A stretch of DNA of 64,000 nt from Kitasatospora sp. MMS16-BH015. Its GTDB lineage: Bacteria; Actinomycetota; Actinomycetes; Streptomycetales; Streptomycetaceae. The stretch is taken from the NCBI RefSeq assembly GCF_002943525.1, contig NZ_CP025394.1, forward strand, positions 3,906,001 through 3,970,000, read 5' to 3'. The notes beneath the pieces were generated by a model that made no database searches, was not told the DNA's origin, and saw nothing but the letters and a program-made list of their open reading frames with translations. The stretch's first letter is position 1, and each line of letters starts with the position of its first letter. Below, one piece after another: positions 50,413 to 64,000 of the stretch. A program made the position numbers and the translations under genes.

Positions 50413-51201
50413 GTGGCAAGCCACTCACTGACCAGAGGTGAGGAACTGACCGGCCCGCACCCGACGGAGACCTTCGCGGACGGCGCGGCGCACATCTGGC
50501 TGGGCACGTCCGTCGACGAGGTCGCACCGGAGGAGCTGGCCCTGCTGTCCGCAGCCGAACGCAACCGCGTCCGCCTGCTGCACGGCAAGTCCGCGGCCGC
50601 CTCCTACGCGGCGGCCCACGTCGGCACCCGACGGATCCTGGCCGGCTACCTGGACACCGACCCGGCCGAGCTCAGGCTCGGCCGGACGCTCTGCCCGGAG
50701 TGCGCCGACCCGGCCCACGGCCCGCCGAGCGTGGTGTGGCCGCCGACCGGGCTGACCTTCAACCTCTCGCGCTCGGACGGGCACTGGCTGCTCGCCGTCA
50801 CGGCGGGCCGGCAGATCGGCGTCGACCTGGAGGCCAAGCCCAGGGTCGACCCGGAGCTCACCGCCCCGCTGGCCTTCACCGAGCGGGAACTCGCCCACCT
50901 GCGCGCCCAGACCGACCCCGCCGCCCAGCGGGCGGTCTTCCTGCGCTGCTGGACCCGCAAGGAGGCGGTCGTCAAGGCCGTCGGCGTCGGCCTCGCGGCG
51001 GACCTCTGCCGGATCGAGGTCCACCCCCAACTGCCGGGACCGGTGCTCGTCGACTACGGCGTCGCCCCCGGCCCAGGCCGCTGGATCCTCGAGGAACCGG
51101 ACATCGGCCCGGAGCTCTACGGCGCACTCGCCCGCGAACAGGGCAGCACCGGCGAGGTCCTGACCCACGAGTACGGCGTCGACCGGCTGCCGGGTGCGTG
51201 A
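50413..51201 (+). CDS. 4'-phosphopantetheinyl transferase, Sfp type (NRPS cluster)
   Basis: 262 residues from GTG 50413 after GGAGGGGAGCT. The core has LLSAAERNRVRLLHGKSAAASYAAAH at the N-terminus, a possible zinc-like CPECADPAHG insert (also in the window's other PPTase as CPDCGLTDHG), LTFNLSRSDGHWLLAV, IGVDLEAKP (GVDxE, Mg2+) and FLRCWTRKEAVVKAVGVGL (WxxKEAxxK). It converts apo carrier domains to holo form with CoA. Its position directly before the MbtH and NRPS genes marks it as the dedicated activator of these synthetases. Confidence 0.93.
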   Translation: MASHSLTRGEELTGPHPTETFADGAAHIWLGTSVDEVAPEELALLSAAERNRVRLLHGKSAAASYAAAHVGTRRILAGYLDTDPAELRLGRTLCPECADPAHGPPSVVWPPTGLTFNLSRSDGHWLLAVTAGRQIGVDLEAKPRVDPELTAPLAFTERELAHLRAQTDPAAQRAVFLRCWTRKEAVVKAVGVGLAADLCRIEVHPQLPGPVLVDYGVAPGPGRWILEEPDIGPELYGALAREQGSTGEVLTHEYGVDRLPGA

Positions 51202-51296
51202 CCCGCGTCATCGCCCGCTTAGAGAACGAATATTGGCCGCCCGGACAGGCTCTGGGAGAGGCCAGGAACCCAACAACGCGATTGATGGAGAACCCC

Positions 51297-51509
51297 ATGA
51301 GTGAGCAGAACGTCGACAACCGGCTCTACAAGGTCGTCCTCAACCACGAGGAGCAGTACTCGATCTGGGCCGCCGACCGCGAGCTGCCCGGCGGGTGGCG
51401 CGCCGAGGGCACCGAGGGCGACCGCGAGACCTGCCTCGCCCACATCGACGAGGTGTGGACGGACATGCGCCCGCTCAGCCTGCGCGAGCGCATGGCGACG
51501 GCCGGCTGA
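51297..51509 (+). CDS. MbtH-like protein
   Basis: 70 residues from ATG 51297, with GGAG 7 nt upstream. The family pattern is complete: VVLNHEEQYSIWAADRELPG, then GWRAEGTEGDRETCLAHIDE and VWTDMRPLSLRER. MbtH proteins bind NRPS adenylation domains and are often needed for their folding and activity. It is 140 bases upstream of the first synthetase on the same strand and is presumably in its operon. Confidence 0.95.
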   Translation: MSEQNVDNRLYKVVLNHEEQYSIWAADRELPGGWRAEGTEGDRETCLAHIDEVWTDMRPLSLRERMATAG

Positions 51510-51652
51510 TCCACCGCCGTCCACCGACCCAGCCCCCATCCGGGCCCGTGGTCCGGACGGTACCGGGAGGCCCTGCGCCAGGGCGCCCCTTCCGGCTCCG
51601 TCCGGACCAGACACACCGAAGCAGAACGATCCACGGACCAGGAGCTCCAAGC

Positions 51653-56640
<4,988 letters not shown>

Positions 56641-56644
<4 letters not shown>

Positions 56645-59600
56645 GCACCGACGCGAGCGCATCGGTCCCGGTGAGCACCGCGCAGTCGCTGCGCGAGAGG
56701 CTGCTGCAGGACCGGCTGGCGGGCCGCCGGGCCGCCGGCGCGGCCGCCGGTCGCACCGGGATCCGCACCGCCGACCGCAGCCAGGACCTGCCGCTCGGCC
56801 ACGGCCAGCAGCAGATGTGGTTCCTCAACCGGCTGGAGCCGGAGAGCAACGAGTACCTCGTCCCGCTGGCCCTGCGGCTGCGCGGCGGCCTCGACCGGGA
56901 CGCGCTGGCCCGGGCCTGGCAGCAGGTGCTGGACCGGCACGAGATCCTGCGCACCCGGTACGCCGCCGTGGACCGCTCGCCGGTCCAGGTGATCGACGCC
57001 CCGGCCCCCGTCGAGCTGCCCGGCATCGACCTCTCCGGCCTGGGGGCGGAGCGCCGCGAGGCCGCCGCCCTGGAGCTGCTCACCCGTGAGCTGGCCACCC
57101 CGTTCGACCTGGCCGAGGAGTGGCCCGTCCGGGCGGTCCTGCTCCGGCTCGCCGAGGACGACCACGTGCTCGGCGTGGTCTTCCACCACATCGCCTGCGA
57201 CGCCTGGTCCACCGGCGTGTTCGGCGCCGACCTGAGCGAGTTCTACTCGGCCGCCGTCCAGGGGCGGCCGGCCGCCCCGGCCGCCACCCAGATCCAGTAC
57301 GCCGACTACGCGCTCTGGCAGCGCGAGCAGCTGGCCGGCCCCGAGCTGGAGCGCCAGCTCTCCTACTGGCGCACGCAGTTGGCCGAGATCGAGCCGACCG
57401 ACCTGCCCGCCGACCGGGCGCGCCCGCTGATCCGCACCCACCAGGGCGACGAGATCACCTTCCCGCTGGCCGAGGGCCTGGCCGACCGGGTCCGCGCCCT
57501 CGCCAAGGCGCACAACACCACCCCGTACGTGGTCTACCTGACCGCCTTCCAGGCGCTGGTCTCCCGCTGGACGGGCCGCACCGACGTGCCCGTCGGCACC
57601 GTGGTCTCCGGCCGCAACCGGCCCGAGCTCCAGCACCTCATCGGCTACTGCATCAACAACCTGGTGGTGCGCGCCCGTTGGGAGGGCGACCCGTCGTTCT
57701 CCGAGCTGATCGCCGCCGGGCGCGGCGCGGTGCTGGACGCCTTCGACCACCAGCAGGTGCCGTTCGCGCAGCTGGTCGCCGAGCTCGCCCCCGAGCGCGA
57801 CCTCTCCCGCACGCCGTTCTACCAGGTCGCCTTCACCATGCACGAGGAGCGGCTCGCCGCCTTCGACTTCGCCGGGCTGGCCGCCGAGCGCTTCGGCGAG
57901 GGCGACGGCGTGGCCAAGTGCGACCTCACCCTGCAGCTGCTGACCGCCCCGGACGGCAGCCTGAGCGGCCAGTTCCTGTACTCCACCGCGCTGTTCGACC
58001 GCAGCACGATCGAGCGCTTCGTCCGCCACCTGACCCTCCTGCTCGAGAGCGCCACCGCCGACCCGGCGCTGCCCGTCTCCCGGCTGGGCCTGCTGGACGC
58101 GGCCGAACTGGCCGTGGTCATCGAGCAGTCGGACGGCGACGCGCACCTGGTGACAGACACGGCCCACCGGCTCTTCGAGCAGTGGGCCGCCACCACCCCC
58201 GACGCTCCGGCGGTGGTCGCGGGGGCCACCGCCCTGACCTACGGCGAGCTGAACGAGCGCGCCAACAAGATCGCCCACCTGCTGCGCGCCGCCGGCGCCG
58301 GCCCCGACCAGCTGGTCGGCGTCTGCCTGGAGCGCGGCGAGCACCTGCTGCCCGCCCTGCTCGGCGTGCTCAAGTCCGGCGCCGGCTACCTGCCGCTCGA
58401 CCCGGCCGCCCCGGCCGACCGCCTGGCCTACGTGCTGCGGGACGCCGACACCGCCCTGCTGCTGACCACCACCGACCTGGCCCCGACGCTCGACTTCGAC
58501 GGCCGGCTCGTGGCGCTGGACGAGAACGAGGAGCTGGCCGGCCTCCCGGCCACCGACCCGGAGCCGCTGGCCGGCCCGGACAACCTGATCTACACCATCT
58601 ACACCTCGGGCTCGACCGGCCGCCCGAAGGGCGTCCGGCTGACCCACGCCAACGTGGTGCGGCTGATGAGCACCGCGCACGAGCACTACGGCTTCACCCC
58701 CGCCGACGTGTTCAGCATGTCGCACTCCTTCGCCTTCGACGTCTCGGTCTTCGAGATGTGGGGCGCCCTGGCCCACGGCGGCACCCTCGTCGTGGTGCCC
58801 ACCGAGACCACCCGCTCCCCCGAGGACTTCCTCGACCTGCTGGTCGCCGAGCGGGTCACCGTGCTCTCGCAGACCCCGACGGCCTTCCGCTCGCTGGTCG
58901 CGGCCGCCGCCGACGGCGACCCCCGGATCGACGAACTCGCCCTGCGCGCCGTCGTGTTCGCGGGCGAGAAGCTGGAGATCCCGGAGCTGCGCCCGTGGAC
59001 GGACCGGCTCGGCCTGAGCCGGATCGCCCTGGTCAACATGTACGGCATCACCGAGACCACGGTGCACTCCACCTACTACCGGATCACCGAGCGCGACCTG
59101 GCCACCGACGCGGGCAACGCGATCGGCCGCCCGCTGGCCGACCTGCGGATCCACCTGCTCGACCGGCACGGCAACCCCGCCCCGATCGGCGTCCCCGGCG
59201 AGATCCACGTGGCCGGCCCCGGCGTGGCCCGTGGCTACAGCAGCCCGCGGCTGACCGCCGAGCGCTTCGTGCCGGACCCGTTCGCGGGCGACGGCTCCCG
59301 GCTGTACCGCTCCGGTGACCTGGCCCGCCGACTGGCGGACGGGAGCCTGGAGTTCCTGGGCCGGATCGACGACCAGGTGAAGATCCGCGGCTACCGGATC
59401 GAGCTCGGCGAGATCCAGGCCGTGCTGGCCGCCCACCCGGGCGTGCGCCAGGTCGCCGTGGTCGTCCGCGAGGACCTGCCGGGCGACAAGCAGCTGGTCG
59501 GCTACCTGGTGGCCGGCGAGCAGCAGCCCACCCCCGAGGAGCTCGCGGCGCACGCCGCCACCTCGCTGCCCCCGTACATGGTGCCCGCCGCCTACGTGCT

Positions 59601-62600
59601 GCTGGACGCCCTGCCGCTGACCACCAACGGCAAGCTGGACAAGCGCGCGCTGCCCGCGCCGGACCGCGACGCGCTGCGCGGCCGCCGGGAGTTCCGGGCC
59701 CCCCGGACGCTGGAGGAGCAGCGGATGGCGGCCGTCTGGCAGTCCGTCCTGGGCGTCGACCGGGTCGGCGTGGACGACGGCTTCTTCGACCTCGGCGGTG
59801 ACTCCATCCGGGCCGTCGCCCTGGTCGGCGCGCTGCGCGCCGAGGGCTTCGACCTCGCCGTCCGGGACGTCTTCGTGCACCGCACGGTGGCCTCGCTGGC
59901 CGCCCTCGCGGGCGGCCGCGGCGCCGTCGGCGAGGAGGCCGGGGTCGAGCGGTTCGCGCTGATCCGCGAGGCCGACCGGGCCGCGCTGCCGGCCGACGCC
60001 GTGGACGCGTACCCGCTCTCGCAGAACCAGATCGGCATGCTGGTCGAGATGCTGGCCGACGACAGCCGCAACCTCTACCACAACGTCACCACCTTCCGAA
60101 TCAACGACGAGCAGCCGTTCTCGCTGGCCGCCTTCCAGGCCGCCGGCGCAATCCTGACGGATCGTCACGAGATCCTGCGCACCTCGATCCACCTCTCCGG
60201 CTACTCCGAGCCGCTCCAGCTGGTGCACGCCGCCGCCACCCTGCCGGTCGGCGGGCGCGAGCTGCGCGGGCTCACCGCCGAGGAGACCGCCGCCGAGCTG
60301 CAGGCCTTCTCGGCCGCCCAGCGCGCCGAGCTCTTCGACCTGGCCGTGCCCTCGCTGATGCGCTTCTACGTGCACGACACCGGCGACGGCGGCTACTGGA
60401 TCTCCGCCACCGAGTGCCACCCGATCCTGGAGGGCTGGAGCCACCACTCCCTGCTGATGGAGCTGCTCGAGGTCTACGGACGCCTGCGCGACGGCCTGGA
60501 GCTCGAGCCCCACCTCGCCCCCGCGCTGCGCTTCGCCGACTTCATCGGCGCCGAGCGGCAGTCGCTGGAGTCGGCGGAGGACCGCGCCTTCTGGCGGTCA
60601 GTCGTGCAGGAGAACAGCCGGTTCGACCTGCCCGCCGACCTCGGCGACAGTGCCGGTGACGGCGCCAAGCTGCAGGTCGAGGCCTCCTGGGCCGATCTGG
60701 AGGCGGACCTGCGGGAGCTGGCCGTGCAGGCCGACGTGCCGCTGAAGAGCGTCTTCGTCGCCGCCTACGGCAAGGTGATGAGCCAGCTCACCGAGGAGGC
60801 CTCGTTCTACGTCGGCCTGGTCTGCGACGCCCGCCCCGAGGTGCTCGGCGCCGACCGGGTGTACGGCATGTACCTCAACACCGTCCCGTTCGCCTTCGAC
60901 CGCACCGCCCGCAGCTGGCGGGCGCTGGTGCGCCAGGCCTTCGACCGCGAGGTGGGCTTCTGGCCGCACCGCCGGTACCCGATGCCGGCCATCAGCCGGG
61001 AGGCCGGAGCCGGCCGCCGCCTGGTCGACGTGTTCTTCAACTACCAGGACTTCCACCAGCTGGACTCCGGCCTGATCGGCCTGGACGGCAGCGACGACAG
61101 CCCGACCGAGTTCCCGCTGACCATCTCCTCGCGGGCCGGCCACATCATCCTGACCGCCGACAGCCGGGTGCTCGGCCGCGCGGCCTGCGAGCGGATCGCG
61201 GGCATGTTCCGCAGCGTCCTGGCGGCGATGGCCGCCGACCCGGACGGCGACGCCCGCGCCGCCCACCTGCCCGCCGGCGAGCGCGAACTGCTGCTCGGCG
61301 ACTGGGCGGTGACGCCCGGCGAGCCCGCCGGGACCTCCACCCTCGCGCTGGTCGAGGCGCAGGCCGCCCGCACCCCCGAGGCCCTCGCCGTGACGGCGCG
61401 CGGCCCGCTCGGCGAGCAGCTCGACTCGCTCTCCTACGCGGAGCTGGACGCCCGCGCCAACCGCCTGGCGCACCGCCTGCGGGCGGCCGGGGCCGGCCCG
61501 GAGTCGGTGGTGGCCGTCCGGCTGCCGCGCGGCACCGAGCTGCTGGTGGCCCTGCTGGCCGCCTGGAAGACCGGCGCGGCCTACCTGCCGATCGACAACT
61601 CCACTCCCGACGCGCGCAGTTCGTTCATGCTGGCCGACGCGGCGGTGGCCGCCCTGGTCACCGAGGGCGAGACCGCCGACCGGCTGGCCGGCTCGGCACC
61701 CGCCTCCACCGCCCTCGTGGCGATCGACCGGGAGGCCGAGGCGATCGCCGCCCTCCCGGCCACCGCCCCCGAGCGCACCGAGGACCTGGACACCCTCGCC
61801 TACCTCATCTACACCTCCGGCTCCACCGGCCAGCCCAAGGGCGTCCAGATCAGCCACCGCGCCCTGGCCGGCTACCTCGGCTTCGCCGCGGCCGACTACC
61901 TGGACCAGCAGGCCGAGCAGGGCGGCACCGCGCTGTTCTCCTCGGTCGCCTTCGACCTCGTCGTCCCCACCCTGTGGGTGCCGCTGACGGCGGGCCGCCC
62001 GGTGCACGTCTACGCCGAGGAGCTCGACCTCGCCGACCTCGGCCGGGCCCTCACCGCCGCCGCGCCGTTCGACTTCCTCAAGCTGACCCCGGGCCACCTC
62101 GAGCTGCTCGAGCGCCAGTTCGGCGACTCGGCGGCCGGCCTGACCCGCACCCTGGTGGTCGGCGGCGAGGCGCTCTCCGCCCGCAGCGCCGCCCGCTGGT
62201 GCGCGCTGCTGGGCGGCGGCCGGGTGGTCAACGAGTACGGCCCGACCGAGGCCACCGTCGGCAACTCCGTCTTCGACATCCACGGCGAGATCGCGGCCGA
62301 GACCGCCCCGATCGGCCGCTCGGTGCCCGGCACCTCGATGTTCGTCCTGGACGAGCACCTGGAGCCCGTCCCGGCCGGCGTGCCCGGCGAGCTCTACATC
62401 GGCGGCGCCAACCTGGCCCGCGGCTACGCCGGCCGCCCCGGGATGACCGCCGAGCGCTTCGTCCCGGACCCGTACGGCGCCCCCGGCGCCCGCCTCTACC
62501 GCACCGGCGACCTCGTCCGGCTGCTGCCGAGCGGCGACGCCGACTTCCTGGGCCGCCGCGACGACCAGGTGAAGATCCGCGGCTACCGGGTCGAACTCAC

Positions 62601-64000
62601 CGAGATCGAGGCCGTGTTGGCCGCGGCCCCGGGCGTCGAGGAGGCCCGGGTGGTGGTCACCACCACGGGCGCCGACCCGATGCTGGTCGCCTACCATGTG
62701 GGCGTCGGCGCCGAACTCGCCGAGTACGCGCGGCAGTTCCTTCCCGAGTACATGGTGCCCGCCGCCTTCGTGGCCCTCGACCGGATCCCGCTGACCGCCA
62801 ACGGCAAGCTGGACAAGGCCGCGCTGCCCGCCCCCGACGGCAGCGCGCTGCGGGCCGGCCGCGAGTACACCGCCCCGCGCACCTCGCTGGAGCGGCAGAT
62901 CGCCGGCCTCTGGGCCGAGGTGCTCGGCGCCGAGCAGGTCGGCATCGAGGACAGCTTCTTCGACCTCGGCGGCGACTCCATCCGCGCCGTCTCGCTGGTC
63001 GGCCGGCTCCGCGCCGAGGGCCTGGACCTGGGCGTCCGGGACGTCTTCGGGCAGCGCACGGTGGCCGGTCTGGCCGCCGTCCTGGCCGGGCGCTCGGCCG
63101 TCACCGAGGCCGACTCCACCGTCGCGGCCTTCGCGCTGATCGGCGCCGCCGACCGCGCGAAGCTGCCCGAGGGCCTCTCCGACGCCTACCCGCTCTCGCA
63201 GAACCAGCTCGGCATGCTGGTCGAGACCCTGGCCTCGGACAGCGGCAACACCTACCACGACGTCGCCTCCTTCCTGATCGCCGACGAGCGGCCGTTCGAG
63301 CTGGACGCGTTCCGCCGGGCCGTCGAGCTGGTCGGTCAGCGGCACGACATCCTGCGCACCTCCTTCGACCTCGAGGGCTACTCCGTCCCGATGCAGCTGG
63401 TGCACCGGGCGGTCGAGATCGAGACCGGCCTGGCCGATCTGCGCGAACTCCCCGCGCAGCTGCAGAAGATCGAGCTGGAGTGCTTCGTCGCCGACGAGCA
63501 GGCCCGGGTGTTCGACGTGGCCGAGGCCAAGCCGATGCTGCGCATCTTCGTGCACCTGCACGACGACGCCGGCTGGCGCTGCACCTTCACCAAGAGCCAC
63601 GCGACGCTGGACGGTTGGAGCTACCACCTGTTCCTGACCGAGCTGGTCGAGTGCTACCGGCAGCTGCGGGACGGTCTGCCGACCCAGCCGGCCGAGACCG
63701 GCACGGCCCGGTTCGCGGACTCGGTGGCGGCGGAGCTCGCCGCGCTGGGCTCCGCGGAGAGCCGCGGCTACTGGCAGGACGTGGTGGAGAACAACGCGCG
63801 GCTCGCGCTGCCGGCCGTCTGGCACGGCGACCTCTCGCAGCCGGCGCAGAAGGTGCGCTCGGGCCTGCGCTTCACCGACCTGGAGCCCGGCCTGCGGGCC
63901 ACCGCCGCCGCGGCGGGCGTCTCGTTCAAGAGCGTGCTGCTGGCCGCCCACCTCAAGGTGATGAGCCAGCTCACCCACGAGGCCACCTTCCAGACCGGCG
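56641..64000 (+). CDS. Nonribosomal peptide synthetase (C-A-T-C-A-T-C..., continues beyond the window)
   Basis: 2,453 residues seen; the start ATG overlaps the previous stop. Domains: C about 50-480 with HHIACDA (from His182, the usual final Gly is Ala), A about 510-1010 (IYTSGSTGRPKG), T with Ser1055 (DLGGDSIRAV), C about 1120-1540 with CHPILEG at 1259-1265, A about 1600-2065 (IYTSGSTGQPKG), T with Ser2113, then C from about 2180 with SHATLDG (His2320), cut by the window end. In the two later C domains the first His of HHxxxDG is Cys or Ser, and in one the Asp is Glu. Codes by eye: first A D-V-F-S-V-A-M-V-H-K (not assigned), second A D-L-P-K-V-G-E-V-G-K (Asn/Asp-like, close to A2 of the upstream synthetase). 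No termination domain is in view. Confidence 0.93.

Overview
The window is high-GC actinomycete chromosome, most like Streptomyces or Kitasatospora: strong third-position GC bias, many GTG/TTG starts, ATGA/GTGA-type gene overlaps, Hanks-type kinase, ECF sigma factor, paired FtsX-type ABC operons, MbtH/NRPS genes and a mycothiol-type DsbA-fold protein. It cannot be placed to species from the sequence alone. Both window ends cut genes: an ion channel at base 1 and a nonribosomal peptide synthetase at base 64000.

Bases 1-20.8 kb are chromosomal housekeeping and adaptive genes. They include the tail of a K+ channel, a Ser/Thr kinase, an ECF sigma factor translationally coupled to a probable membrane-anchored partner, a tyrosine phosphatase, a GNAT acetyltransferase, a methyltransferase, a NUDIX hydrolase, an LPG-synthase-like membrane protein, a WYL regulator divergent from a drug-efflux MFS, an Sfp-type PPTase, a divergent NRAMP-type transporter, a pentapeptide-repeat protein and an ABC exporter operon. 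The NRAMP gene has a long leader with a recognisable M-box (ykoK) Mg2+ riboswitch followed by a 28-codon upstream ORF that resembles the enterobacterial MgtL leader peptide. Its metal-site residues differ from Mn/Fe NRAMPs, so the locus is probably for Mg2+ uptake.

Bases 20.9-35.6 kb are an accessory island. It begins with IS debris: a frameshifted IS5/IS427-type element, an IS110-type recombinase and an internally deleted IS5-type remnant. A 2,469-residue secreted RHS/YD-repeat protein follows, with two ricin-type lectin domains inserted into the RHS repeats and a glycine-rich variable C-terminus. A two-helix membrane protein just downstream is an immunity candidate. Divergent from the RHS gene is a 1,044-residue secreted FG-GAP-type protein.

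Bases 35.6-45.1 kb carry a LysE exporter, trpF, a decayed NmrA-like gene beside a LysR regulator, a DsbA-fold protein, a LuxR-type regulator, an MFS exporter and a lower-GC gene for a 1,004-residue protein. That protein reads as PD-(D/E)xK nuclease-like domain, NB-ARC/STAND ATPase and TPR-like repeats, the architecture of prokaryotic NLR-like anti-phage proteins.

Bases 45.1-64 kb are the start of a nonribosomal peptide gene cluster. It has serA (serine supply, perhaps incidental), an ABC exporter operon paralogous to the first one, a second Sfp-type PPTase, an MbtH-like protein, an A-T-C-A-T synthetase and a second synthetase (C-A-T-C-A-T-C, continuing past the window) whose later C domains have altered HHxxxDG motifs. 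Both ABC permease genes are followed by a copy of the same GC-rich palindromic repeat.
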